Below are positions 22,075 through 36,000 of a DNA stretch of 64,000 nucleotides, piece by piece. Where the stretch lies: positions 70,654,069-70,718,068 of the forward strand of contig CM051025.1 of the NCBI GenBank assembly GCA_027627225.1, given 5' to 3'. Numbering within the stretch: the stretch's first letter is position 1; each line of letters begins with the position of its first letter. The notes beneath the pieces are model-generated. The model ran no database searches and was not told the origin of the DNA. It saw only the letters and a program-made list of their open reading frames with translations. This stretch comes from Congeria kusceri (Eukaryota > Mollusca > Bivalvia > Myida > Dreissenidae). The translations under genes and the position numbers were made by a program.

Positions 22075-22568
22075 TATAACATCATTATGCTCTCATTTGA
22101 GTCATATGTTTGTCTGTGTTGTCCGCTCAGATAAATTTTAGTAAATAAGTTACTAAATGCTTCGCATGCATTTATATTACTTACATAGCGTAGTATCACA
22201 TGGGTCTAGAACATACAACAATCAGAAACCTACAGAAGTTTAACATTTCAGCGTATATGTACGTAATTGTCATTACAACTGCAACATAAATAACGGTATA
22301 ATGTAACCTACTCACATTACACACCTATGAGTTCTACGTACAGTACGTAGACTATGAGTTATCGTCAATAAAACAAAAACAATAATAACTTTGTGTGTAT
22401 ACATGAAACTGTTAAAAAATAAGATCTACTAAACCAATACTTGGCATAACGTGCTTTAAGCAAATAATAATTTAACAGTTTATCAGAACATCAGGAAATA
22501 TATATATATCATTCTTAACAACTAACATCAATAAATTACGTTCCTTACCTCGTTTCTCTCTGACTTAC

Positions 22569-22625
22569 CTGTCGAATAAGCGGATGTGGATTTATGAATG
22601 AATACGAATACAGGTATCAACAGAG
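22569..22625 (-). other. Probable 5'UTR exon of the ASB-like gene
   Basis: On the minus strand a perfect donor, TTCGACAG|GTAAGTCAGAG, lies at 22568/22569. It is on the 5' side of coding exon 1 (acceptor TTTTTCAG at 21549). There is no in-frame ATG requirement, so it is read as non-coding. The upper limit is arbitrary. Confidence 0.4.
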
Positions 22626-22629
22626 CAAA

Positions 22630-23330
22630 CGACTTTTCCTTTTATGGCTATAACTTAATATAAACACACAAAATTAGTAATTGTCTATATATAGCTCTTA
22701 CGCCAAATACTATCTTATTGGTGGTGTGTATCCTACCCTAATTTAACCATTCGGTTACACTCCGACAGATTTATGTTCAATTAGCATATACCAAAACAAT
22801 AAACATCTAATGTTAAATATAGCTGTATATGAAATCTGATCATGTGTATATGGTATTTGAAAAACGTGTATTTGTATATTTGTTTATAATCGACATTAAT
22901 CGAAAACGTTTGGGCTAGAGCTATGTTGAAAATGAAAACGCATTGCACGTTTTATTTATTAAATTAAGATTTAATTATAATTATTGGTTTTTAGTGTAGC
23001 CTGATGATTTTTCCATTTTAAAATTGCGTATTCATTTCCCAATGCATTTAATCTAGAACTAAGCGAAATCAAGCATACGTGCGACTGTCAAGACCACGCT
23101 GTATAACATAGTAAGTCTTGACCTGTAGTTATCAGTGTCAACAAATAGGACGTGTTTGAAATTTCGTCTATTGTGTTGTGTTCCGTAGGATAACTTAATA
23201 AGTATGTAAATGTCATTTACGTTATTACGCAATTAAGGGTCTTTCACATATTGATGCGCAGTAATTACTTATCTAAGTAATGCACTTTTGCTAGCGCATC
23301 CACATTGTCAAAACATGGTGTATTGCAGCC
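22630..23330. promoter_or_regulatory. Head-to-head intergenic interval between ASB-like and GMC genes
   Basis: The two genes start divergently (22.6 kb minus, 24.06 kb plus). This AT-rich interval should contain one or both promoters, but no TATA box or other core element can be pinned with confidence. Confidence 0.3.
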
Positions 23331-23335
23331 TACAG

Positions 23336-23605
23336 ACGATCTGTTTGTTTTGTTTGTTTGTTTGGATTTTTCGCCGTTTTTAACAGTATTTCAGTCATAT
23401 CACGGCGGTCTGTTAACCTACTCACATTTTCCTGAGCAAGTTTAGCCGATCTAAGCGGTTTACCAGTACTAAGTGCACAAACCTATGCCAGTAACTGACA
23501 ACTCCCCTACTTGAATCAGAGGTTGGGGGAGAATGGCCGTAGAAATAATGACCGATCCCCACACCAGTTATGTGGTCTAAAAGGATTTCTGATTTCGATC
23601 TACCT
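23336..23605 (-). mobile_element. SINE or LINE 3' part with (GTTT)n tail
   Basis: GTTTGTTTTGTTTGTTTG is followed by CGCCGTTTTTAACAG and TATTTCAGTCATATCACGGC. Read on the minus strand this is a 3' end with an (AAAC)n tail. The same 3' end occurs on the plus strand at 60035-60105. The head region toward 23600 is not resolved. Confidence 0.5.
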
Positions 23606-23667
23606 GTATGAAATGTTGCTTCAATACAGTTTGCGTATTAACAAACAAATCTAGTACCGCTGTGCTG

Positions 23668-23950
23668 TGATGATGATGATGATGATGATGACGACTATAT
23701 TGACGATGATGATGATGATGATGATGATGACTATATCGATGATGATTATGATGACTATATATATTAATGATGTTGATGATGATGACGATGATAATCAGTA
23801 TTATTAGTATTATTGATGATCATAATCTATAATCAAGAATTAGAAGAAGGTTATAAGAAGGTTATGCTGCTGCAGATGATGATGATGGTGATGCCTATGA
23901 TGCCGACAATGATGGCTGTGGTAGTGATGATGATGGTACTGAAATGGATA
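23668..23950. repeat. (GAT)n microsatellite, interrupted
   Basis: GATGATGAT runs are interrupted by GACTATAT and a short transition segment. The open frame at 23813-24052 reads through this repeat and is not a gene. The repeat is 100-400 bp upstream of the GMC start codon. Confidence 0.9.
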
Positions 23951-24061
23951 TCGCCGAAAGGGCCGTTACGGTTTACCATCGTACTAATTATCATTGTCCC
24001 AGAACCCATGAACACCTTGAATGCAGAATTAAATTACACAAATTTGTTGTAGGATTGCAGA

Positions 24062-27000
24062 ATGACATGTCTATTTGGACGGAAGGGGACGAAAGTGATA
24101 CAAAATCTTCTTCCTGAATACGATTATATTGTGGGTAAGTTTGTCGTAAAAGGAAGCGTTTCGGATATTTCTTTTGTATACAAAACGCAATAATACATTT
24201 TCTTCGATTAAAAACTGATAGATCTAAAACGTTTTGTAAACTGAAACAGCTTTCACATTTTTATCAGTCAGTGCACGGGTAATGTGCATTTTACATTAGT
24301 ACATGTGTCATATAAAATAAATTACATATGCTTTATACAGTCTTCACGAAACTCGGAAGTCCGCAGTCAGACCTTTTGTCAGACCTGCTACACATTTGTC
24401 AGACTAGTCTAATAAATGAGACGTTAAACGCGAATTTAGTGCTACTTTTTAAAAGGGGCTGAATTCGCTGGAACGTCTCATCGCCGAATGACCATTTATG
24501 TGGTGGAAAATCAAAATGTCAAATTTTCAAAAATATCGCTCAGATATCAAAATAAAATCACCTGGTCGTAGATGCAACATATACTGTGTAGAATTCACGT
24601 CATTTCATAAAAAATATAGCATGAAAATGATCTTAAATTCGAGTTTAAGATTTGTTTACATCAACGGTGTTTTCTCGACAGCCATGATAAAAATAGCCCA
24701 GGTGTATTTAACTATCCAATCAGAACGCATATGCTTCTCAGCACGGTGATGAAGGATGTACGCGTAATTTTACAAGACGTACTATTTAAATGCACATAAC
24801 AAATGTTTATTGAAAATTAAAACGAAACATTATTTTTAAATATGTATTATATGATAAAAACTTGATAACATGCAATAAAAATGACGGGAATATTGGCGAG
24901 AATATCCAACAGAACGTATCTCATAAAGTAGGTCCACCGGTACGTTTCAGTTATTTCTAAACTACATGAACAGCTAAATATGAATAATGAATATCAATAT
25001 ACTACTCAAATTCAGATTAATCTGTTTATTACGGCCACATAAAAAGGAACACACAAAAACAATACTGTGTGTGTGACGGAGAAATAATTGCAATAATAAG
25101 ACCGCTCAGCGTGGTACCGTAAATCTTGACAAATAATACTCAATTCAGACTAAAATGGACAGAGACGTACAGAGATCTTACATGAAAAATTAAACACTTT
25201 ATAGTTTTTCATAGCAAAATTCACTATACAAAGAACATGAACATTTATCAGATTGCACGAATAAACAACAACAAAGTAGCAACGTTAAGACAACATAAAA
25301 TAACAATGTGTGCGCTGCATACTGTACACACATCATGAAGAAAAATAAAAACATATTGTATGAACATTATAATAAGCTGTCATGTGGTGGAGGGGTGGTT
25401 AAGGGACGTCATCATTGCATTAAGCAAACAACAGAATATATATCTGCAGGATCAAAATGTTCAGCCGAGGGCAGTGGCAATGAACAGTATATTTTCGGTC
25501 TTAGCTTTTCGTTGCCATCCGCCTGTAGGAGTCGAGCCGTTTAGAAAGATTCGACAGCTTTGCTATAAACTTAGAAGCGTCAATGTTCATATTGTTCCTT
25601 ATATCCGGAAAAGATTTGTAGAATCGTCCATTGGAAGGTCTTGTCAGATGCTCCGGTTTCAACAAGGCCGTCATCGCAAACAAATCACTCTTTCGTTTAT
25701 GTTCTTTTCTGGATGAAGTTTCAGCTGGAATCTCGGTTAATTCGCCATATACTTCATCCAGTACCTTGCCCACTGCACCCGTGAGCTTACCGTGGCGCTC
25801 TACGGTGCGCTCTGTTAGGTGGGGTCCTACAGAGCGCAGACTTTCTGTGAAAGAATAGAAAAATGAAATTTAGTTAAAGAATCTATTAGGCCTTAATTAC
25901 AAATCTTTTGTTTGCCCTTTACCGACCCGAAATTTGAGAGGTGGGTCGGTAGGTAGGAAAAATATTTTATTTTATTCCGAGAATTTAATCTGTGTCATAC
26001 ATAAATGTCGTCATTTAAATAACAATACATTATCTTTGTTTGAAAATCACAATTACTTTCTTCATCTTGATTGATAAAACCAAGATTATACATGGTAAAA
26101 CTGGCTTTAATAAGGGACATAACATAATATAGAATACGCAATGCTTTAAAAACAAATTGTTAAGTACTTGTATTTTATTTAATACCAATGTCTGAATTAA
26201 CTAGACACACATATTAATTTATACAGCATAGATAGATACTATCTGACAAGAAAAAATGTGTATTATTATCAATGGCTGAACTGGCTAGACAGTCCCAATC
26301 ATATTAATACAGTACAAATACGTACTGTTTGAGTAGAAAAATGTCAAATCGATGAAATGAAAATTAAAAATAATTTGATGAAAATGCACAAATAAGAAAA
26401 TCAGAAATATTTCTAACTCGGATGTCTCTGTACCCTCAAATGCAAACTGTGTTTTTGTAAATGACAGTTTAACAAAGAACAGTTTAATACTAGTATCATA
26501 TGTAAAATGTTGGCTGCTGATAGAAGAATTATTCCTCAACAAAGCCAATATTGACATACACTAGTTTGTTAATATCAGGGTGAAACTTTTCTGCACAGCC
26601 ACTTGTTGATTTGCTAACTGAAATCGAAACTTTGTCGGTAATTTTCTTGTTCTCGTCTACCTCGCACAATAGATCATTCAATACATCATCGCAAGTTTTA
26701 CTTGTTTCAACTTTATGAATTTTGTATTTATTTATTGATTTCGACAAACATATGGTCCCATTGTAAAACAGCAAAATCTCCTGGCATCGTTCGCCACTTT
26801 TCTTTGATTCAGATATTGCGAGTCTCTCTTTGGAAAGATGGTTCTCTCTGCTTTCAAAATTTAAAATGAAAAAAAAAGTTATGCTACTTATGTTTCGGTC
26901 CATACCTGCCGTAAGAAGGTGCTCCAAGACGGAGACGGAGAGCCTTATACACGTTTCACCATTTGCAATGCGCACAATGGATTCGTCCGTTACTTGTTTA

Positions 27001-30000
27001 ATCAATGAGCGCGGGTAGCAGTACATGACCGCTAACGCCAGTTGTCCAGATCTACCTGCCCGACCAGTCGCTTGCCAGTAGGCGAGAGGACAACTTGGGC
27101 AACCCCAGTGGATTACAAGTTCAATATTAAAAGACTTTATATGGAATCGGACTGTCAACCTTTCTGGCGGAAGGGGAAAGAATGTGGAAGCCGACCTGGT
27201 CATTGAGTTCCTTAATAAGGAATTTAAAGGTATTATTATTATTATTATTAATTTTCATTATTATTGTTATTATTATTATTACTATCATCATTATCATTAT
27301 TATTATTATTATCATTATCATTATTATAATTATTGTTATTATTTTTATTATTATGCTGACACTGCAACTACGATGATAAGGCCTAAATTAAAATTAAGTT
27401 TGTTTGCCCTTTACCGACCGACCCACAAAAAAGCCGCCGACTCAAAATATTTTATTGCAAAATCTGCGGTAATTATTTTTTTATTTAGTTATTTTTTCTT
27501 GCTTTAAATTTCTTTTTTTTTTTCGCTCACAACTTTCATAGGCACTTTGATCAATAAGGCGCTTGAACAAAACAGTATAATGCGTTTGAGTGTGAAAACA
27601 CGCGCCTAGTGACCGGATACTAGTAAACATGGTGTGTATCACGTTTTGTCGTGTATAACGTATAACGTCATCATCTGTGTATAGAATTGCGTTTTGTTTC
27701 AAGGTTAGATACTAGTAAATAGTGAGGTCGATTCCTTGAAAGTTGTCCGTATATTAAATAGTTCGCTTTTTCTTCTGTCAAAAGAAAGAGACATTTCGCA
27801 TAACGGACCCGTCTTGTATGCATTTTCATTATCCTGACACCCAATTACTTGAAATTTGAATATTCAGCAGTTTATGTATACGCAGAATGAGCTTTTGTCG
27901 AAATCGCGAGTATGTCTTACAGGTGACTACAATCAAGCGAGATGAATTTTCTTAGAAGTAGCAGAACATTTTTTTTCATTTTAAATTTTGACAGCAGAGA
28001 GAACCATCTTTCCAAAGAGAGACTCGCAATATCTGAATCAAAGAAAAGTGGCGAACGATGCCGGGAGATTTTGCTGTTTTACAATGGGACCATATGGAGA
28101 TTTGATATACCTATTTTTAACATCCAGCGTGTTTGTTGAAATCAATAAATAAACACAAAATTCATAAAGTTGAAACAAGTAAAACTTGCGATGATGTATT
28201 GAATGATATATTGTGCGTGGTAGACGAGAACAAGAAAATTACCGACAAAGTTTCGATTTCAGTTAGCAAATCAACAAGTGGCTGTGCAGAAAAGTTTCAC
28301 CCTGATATTAACAAACTAGTGTATGTCAATATTGGCTTTGTTAAGGAATAATTCTTCTATCAGCAGCCAACATTTTACATATGATACTAGTATTAAACTG
28401 TTCTTTGTTAAACTGTCATTTACAAAAACACAGTTTGCATTTGAGGGTACAGAGACATTCGAGTTAGAAATATTTATGATTTTTTTATTTGTCACATTTT
28501 CATCAAATTATTTTTAATTTTCATTTCACTAATTTGACATTTTTCTAGTCAAACAGTACGTATTTGTACTGTATTAATATGATTGGGACTGTCTAGCCAG
28601 TTCAGCCATTGATAATAATACACATTTTTTCTTGTCAGACAGTATCTATCTATGCTGTATAAATTAATACGTGTGTCTAGTTAATTCAGACATTGGTATT
28701 AAATAGAATACAAGTACTTAACAATTTGTTTTTAAAGCCTTGCGAATTCTATATTATGTCCCTTATTAAAGCCTTGGTTTTATCAATCAAGATGAAGAAA
28801 GTAATTGTGATTTTCAAACAAAGATAATGTATTGTTATTTAAATGACGACATTCATGTATGACAAAGATTAAATTCTCGGAATAAAATAAAATATTTTTC
28901 CTACCTACCGACCCACCTTTCAAATTTCGGGTCGGTAAAGGGCAAACAAAAGATTTGTAATTAAGGCCTAATAGATTCTTTAACTAAATTTCATTTTTCT
29001 ATTCTTTCACAGAAAGTCTGCGCTCTGTAGGACCCCACCTAACAGAGCGCATCGTAGAGCGCCACGGTAAGCTCACGGGTGCAGTGGGCAAGGTACTGGA
29101 TGAAGTGTATGGCGAATTAACCGAGATTCCAGCTGAAACTTCATCCAGAAAAGAACATAAACGAAAGAGTGATTTGTTTGCGATGACGGCCTTGTTGAAA
29201 CCGGAGCATCTGACAAGACCTTCCAATGGACGATTCTACAAATCTTTTCCGAATATAAGGAACAATATGAATATTGACGCTTCTAAGTTTAAAGCAAAGC
29301 TGTCGAATCTTTCTAAACGGCTCGACTCCTACAGGCGGGTGTCTTTGTTGTTGTTTATTCATGCAATCTGATACATGTTCATGTTCTTTGTATAGTGAAT
29401 TTTGCTATGAAAAACTATAAAGTGTTTAATTTTCCATGTAAGATCTATGTACGTCTCTGTCCATTTCAGTCTGAATTGAGTATTATTTGTCAAGATTTAC
29501 GGTACCACCCTGAGCGGGCTTATTATTGCAATTATTTCCCCGTCACACACACAGTATTGTTTCTGTATGTTCCTTTTTATGTGGTCGTAATAAACAGATT
29601 AATCTGAATTTGAGTAGTATATTGATATTCATGATTCATATTTAGCTGTTCATGTAGTTTAGAAATAACTGAAACGTACCGGTGGACCTAATTTATGAGA
29701 TACGTTCTGTTGGATATTCTCGCCAATATTCCCGTCATTTTTATTGCATGTTATCAAGTTTTTATCATATAATACATATTGAAAAATAATGTTTCGTTTT
29801 AATTTTCAATAAACATTTGTTATGTGTATTTAAATAGTACGTCTTGTAAAATTACGCGTACATCCTTCATCACCGTGCTGAGAAGCATATGCGTTCTGAT
29901 TGGATAGTTAAATACACCTGGGCTATTTTTATCATGGCTGTCGAGAAACACCGTTGATGCAAACAAATCTTAAACTCGAATTTAAGATCATTTTCAAGCT

Positions 30001-33000
30001 ATAATTTTTATGAAATGACGTGAATTCTACACAGTATATGTTGCATCTACGACCAGGTGATTTTTATTTTGATATCTGAGCGATATTTTTGAAAATTTGA
30101 CATTTTGATTTTCCACCGCATAAATGGTCATTCGGCGATGAGACGTTCCAGCGAGTTTAGCCCCCTTTAAAAAGTAGCACTAAATTCGCGTTTAACGTCT
30201 CATTTATTAGACTAGTGTAACAAATCACTTGGCCCTTTACTGAGGGCGTGATAAACTTTCTATCTACGACGCTCATTTGCATACTGGAAAATTTACGCGT
30301 TATCAATGGCTGACTGGTTTGGCTGTAGTAAAACTGACTCCTCCTGCGTCTAGAATATATGGATAACTGATACACCGGTGCAGAAGGAGAGTGTGTTAAT
30401 TGCCGAGTAGGCGTTCTTTGATAAACATGTGTACGCAAACGGAAATGGTTGCATGCTAGAATCCAACACTGAATGTTATGGCGTCCTTAATGTATTGATA
30501 CGAGGTTATCGTTGTTTTTTAATTGCAATCGAAATACGAATCGTGTAATTCCGTTGAATTTTAAAATAGATGTTAATATAATCATGTGCTGTTTAACTTT
30601 CTATTTGATAGAAAATATTTAAGTCGAACATTTTGGGTCGACGAACTTGAAATTTCTTTCGGACCTTGACAAATTTAGTCGGTCAGGTCCGTAGGTCCGA
30701 GGGAGTTTCGTGAAGACTGTTTATATAATATTTTTAATACAATAAAACCGTTGTATAAGTGTATGGACACATCTACAGTTACAAATACATTTCGTAAGGA
30801 AGCTATATAATCACAAAACGTTCTGGAGAAGATATGTGGTATTTTAATTGTACTACCGGTAACAAAAACCCTGTCATTGTACAGTGGGCGCGGGCTCAGC
30901 GGGGGCTGTGGTGGCTGCCCGCCTCTCGGAGGACGCCGGAAGTAGCGTCCTGCTGCTGGAGGCCGGCGGCGATGACTACGGGGACAAAATGGTGGCGGTT
31001 CCTTTGTTGTATGGAACCCTCCAGCGCTCCCCTCGGGACTGGATGCTGTCCGTGGAGCCACAGAAACATGCACTGAAAGCGTTTAAAGGGAACGTAAGTT
31101 GGATGCAATATTGTTAGTAAAGACAATAAAATACCCATACATGTGTTTCAATTTACTTTTTGGTATATACAATTTGAACATTCTAATAGAATATCCATTT
31201 ATGCGTGACGGCCGACTTTCTGCTAAGTAATGAGCAGTTTCATTAGTCCACATTTGAATAAACGTGAAATCTGACATAATTGCATGAAGTTTTGAATCGA
31301 CGGGCGTACTACTAGTAACTTAAAGCCAGTGTAATAGTCGTTGTTTGATGCAAGTCCTCCTTAGTAAAGGAAACCAATGTTTCATTGTTAAACAGCGGAA
31401 TTACTATCCAAGAGGTAAGCTTCTGGGAGGGAGCAGTAACCTCAACGCCATGATCTATGTGAGGGGATGCCGCCATGACTTTGACAGGTGGGCGGAGCTA
31501 GGCTGTGAGGGGTGGAGTTACCAAGACGTGTTGCCATACTTCCTGAAGTCAGAGGCATTCGTGGATATCAACAACGGGGATTCCATCGTGGAAAAAGGTT
31601 TAAACATAAAAAATAAATGTATATTAGAAAAATGAAACATTGCACAATCAGACATTATATCTCCTAAACATATTTACTCCACTGTTTTGGATTATTCTAA
31701 CACTCGTGGTTCCTATTGCTTTAGCGTACCACAACACGAGCGGCCCACAGGAAGTGACGCGGTACAGCCCCTCCTCCCTGTCTCGGGTGTTCCGCGCCGC
31801 GGGGGAGGAGCTCGGGTACAAAACTCTGGATTACAACGGCCGCAATATGCTAGGTAAGCGGCATGAATTTCATGCAGCAACATATTCACTGTCATTGTTT
31901 TTACCTTTGTTGTACAAGAAACACGTTTCGCTTTGCCGCAACACTGCTGCGGGATAGATTGTTGCTGTTTGGGTCGATAGTTCGTTTTCACTGTGAACTC
32001 CGTTTTTTCTCTTCTCATACCACTCTTGATATTTCCTATACATATATATTGAATCTGTATAGAGGCGTTTTCCTGCTGTATGTGCATGTTCATGTACTGT
32101 CATAATCAAGTATCTTCGTAGGAGTGTCGCCGTCGTTCACAAATGTGACCAAGAACGGACTGCGTGCCAGCACCACCCGGGCCTTCCTGTGGCCCGCCAT
32201 GGACCGGGGCAACCTCCACATCTCCATACACTCGCATGTCCAGAAGGTACATCGGTGTCATTTGCTGCCTCACAAAGTAACATTAAAATATTGTAAAGCA
32301 GTTTCTTCGATTTCTTTTTTTTTCGGCGTAGCTGTCTAAGATCACTTTTGACCTAGATTTCTTGCGATAATTATGCAGCGGGAAAATTGAATGCCAATAG
32401 AATTGGGTAAATTTTCTTATTTTAGGGAATGCAAACTTCAAACAATGGTTTAACGTATGCCAATAACTGTTGCATACTTTTGGGGATTAAAAATTTACAT
32501 AATTGTTTACATAAGCGGTTAAAATGAAGTTATAAACATATCCTCGACATATACTCTAGAACTGAGGCTAAATATGAACGTATTTTCTCATTGTATGCCA
32601 TAAACAGAATGCTATACTCATTCACGTAATGAAATAACTATTTTAGCCTACATTTATATAAGCAGTACTCTCTATAAATAGCAATTGTGCAATGTTCCCA
32701 TTCATAAATCTCATTCACAGAGTTGCCGTTCCATGAAGCCCATTGATTCTAGCGAGTTCATCACATTCCAGAAACAGTACTGTCATTTAAAAATAGCGCG
32801 CATAGCTAGCAACCGTTGTATAGCTGTGTTAATATACTCGTACATGCATCAATAATAGCGTTCAAAAGAATCATAAACCTAAAAATTTCAATAAATGAGA
32901 AATTTATATTTATAAACTTACTGTTAATTTGAATGAAAATTGTGGTTACGATTTATTAATGATTATTTATAATTGCATCTTTCTATCAACTTCTGCAGTA

Positions 33001-36000
33001 GATGTTATTTAATCTGTAAAAAGATGCTACAGTTTCTATAGATAAAATGTTATGAAAGAAGATTCGGAATACGTCGAATTGTTATTCGCGTAGCATCAAT
33101 ACACAATTTGCAATACTAATTATACACAGGAACCCTTGATATATCATATTTCTACTGATATAATTTAAAATCGTCACAGTCTAACGAATTTTTATGTTTG
33201 CGTTATCAAAAATAAAGTCTTAATATTTCAAAAAAACGCTGAATGTTCCCTGACTATTGTTTTTTATTGGGATACACAGTATAAATGCTTATTTGACTTC
33301 AAATCGTTATTATGTTAGATAACTAACATGAATGGTATATTACGGTACTTTCAATAACTATATAGACTCGTCTGATACATAATAATTTTAATTCATTCCA
33401 GAAATTATTTTCTTACATTGTTAATTTGTTAAATTGGCTTGACAAATTCAGATGACAACTATGTTAACCTAAATTATTTTGGTTATTCAAATATCACTGG
33501 TGGAAACATGGAGCTGATTGGTTTATTCACGGCATAGATATTAATGATACTTTTATTTAATTTTTAAATTAATAAATTTATCTCAAATTAACTTTTGGGT
33601 CCGAGAAGTTTTCTTATAGTGTCCGAAAATCTGGGGTCCAATAAGTCTCCTAATATTGGTGGGGACCAAAAAATCTGGGGTCTGAGAAGTCACGTAAGCG
33701 ATCATCTTGGCCGTCTGTTTATGTAATTTTTATATGACATCTCAATATTAATTTCAACGCCGATTGTCTTTTTTAAAGACATTTCTTGTTGCGTTTTTGA
33801 CGTTTTTGCGTCAATGCTGCATATATTATTGTTATGCAGCTTCTTTCATCCGCAATATATTTGAATTGTGACAAGGAGATATCGAATTAAATGCTTCTGT
33901 TCAAACGTTATCGCGCAAAGCTGTACATTTGGAACGGATACCAGAATATTGTATCGTATACTTGGTTCCACTTGTCACCAAAAATAGTGTGTATAAGAAC
34001 ATATATAATTTATACTTTATTCTTACATATTTTGTTCCACATGATCATATTGGAAAACGGGGTTATGACAAAAAGCGCCTCGGTTGATATAGCATTTCTC
34101 AGCCATGTGTTATTTATATATTATATAATGCCCAGAGGATTTATCAAGTTCCAATTATTATATGATATATATGTAACATAGACAGAACTTGTTGTTTTGT
34201 ACTAAGTGTTGGAGAAAGTCACTTCCACATCAAATAAACAATTGAAACATTAGCAAGTCAACTGCAAAAATTCAACTAAAACTAAAGATGCAAACGTGTA
34301 TATTAAAAATATGTTCAAATGTTGTTGGTTTAGCAAGTTTGCAAGTTTGTCAACATGTTTTGAAAACAGAATGCCTTCTGCAGCGAACAATCCCTGTTAG
34401 AACACGTTGCTAACTTGTTAACTACTGAACTGACCAATCGAAGGTATTTGATTGACACTGCGGTTAGCCATTCAGCAGACGGGAATTCTTAGTTTGATGG
34501 AGATGTCCCGTATACAGCAACTTTATCTTGTGAACAGCGTGTTTGGAAAAATAAAAGAACTGCATGACTAGGAGCGATTTTTCTTCCAATAGGAATCTAC
34601 TGATGTTCTGTATATAAGAGCCGTGTGTCACTTTGTACCGTATATAAGAGCGTAACGTTGCGGCACTTTCTTCTGTATATATTTAAGAGCGTTTAGACGG
34701 ACATTTGCGTACAGGCGGGATTTAACATGAATCTCATCCGCAGAATTCGATCTTGCGGCAAGTTGGACCGCCGTGAGGCGATGGAGAATCTGTGTAGCCC
34801 CCAGGGAGGGTCCGCCGACAACACCGACAGCTGCGTCCACCTTCTACGGGACGACGCTCTCTTCCGGGGGATCGGGACGCCGCCGCGGAACTTCAGGCGA
34901 CTGTCCGTCACGGAGCTGATCGTGAAGTCCGAGACGCTGAGCTCGTCGGAGAATCTGTTTCCACTAATTGATAAAACAAAGTACTCGCAGCCGTCGTCGT
35001 CGGGTGAGGACAAACGCGAGAACGGAACGCTGGACGACACTGACGAACTGGAGATCTCCAAGTACTTTAAGGACGAACTGGAGATCTCCAAGTACTTTAA
35101 GGACAACGACGCCTTTGAGCCGGACGATCCGCAACATTTCAAATGCTGCAGTTTGGAGGAGAGTATGGATCCCTGCTTCAGGATCGGGTGCTTGAGCAAA
35201 TACGACGGCGACATGATGAGCATGGGCGTGGAATTTAAAGTGGAAGGCAGTGATTTATATGACCTCTCCGTGAAAGCTTTCCTCAAACCTGGCAATATTC
35301 AGCGACAAACAGTGCGATTGTCACGTGACACGAGCGAGCCGCCTTCGAGCAATGATGAGAAACTTTTGTTTAATGACCTGTATCCGGAAACTCTACAGAG
35401 GTTGTCCCTTGTTGTTAGCGTCTTTGAAAATAAGGGGAAATTCACGAAAACAAAGGTGCTTAGTAAATGGACACTTCCAATGAATGGCCTTGAATCAGGC
35501 ACCCCACGACAGGAATGGCAGAAAATAAACACTGAGGCTTAGAGGTGGTTAGTCATTGCTTTTGTTGTTTGTCGAATAAGATTAATCGTTAGTTGTTGTT
35601 GTTTTGTACATTCCACGGTGTTTAAACTAGGCACGCATGACAGTTACGGCAGAAAATAAACAACGAGACTTATAGGTGGTAGTTAGTGCTTGCTATTGTC
35701 GAACAAGATGAATCATCCTTACATTCCACTTCGTTTACAGTATTGCAATAAACATTTCATATTCATGTCGCAGTCTATGTTTGTGTAAATGAATTGTGTA
35801 TTATATATATATATAATATTTAATTGTATGACAGTATGACAATAAAGTTTATTAATTTGATATTGTTGTTCGTTCATTTAATATAATGGTATCAAGTTAA
35901 GAGGATTCAAATTAAGAATAAAACATGACCATTTAATAAATATAATAACGTTTTTCTTTTTGGGAACTAATCACCATTCGAATTCAAATATTCCTTTACA

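Larger units (their letters stand above)
24394..30225. repeat. 5.8 kb inverted repeat (arms ~2.4 and 2.26 kb) in GMC intron 1
   Basis: The left arm is 24394-26875 and the right arm about 27962-30225, inverted and nearly identical by eye, around a ~1.1 kb spacer. The outer ends share ACTAGTCTAATAAATGAG and its inverse. The right arm lacks about 240 bp present in the left (near 25270-25515), while the left lacks about 34 bp present in the right near 28097. The spacer keeps a helicase exon attached to the left arm only, then an (ATT)n run. The whole lies in the primary transcript of the GMC gene. Confidence 0.9.

Noticed and set aside
25360..25858. Plus-strand frames across the left inverted-repeat arm
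   Set aside because: They are antisense to the clear minus-strand exon with [19 protein letters not shown].
31713..32093. 126-residue minus-strand frame
   Set aside because: Antisense shadow of GMC exon 4 and its intron.
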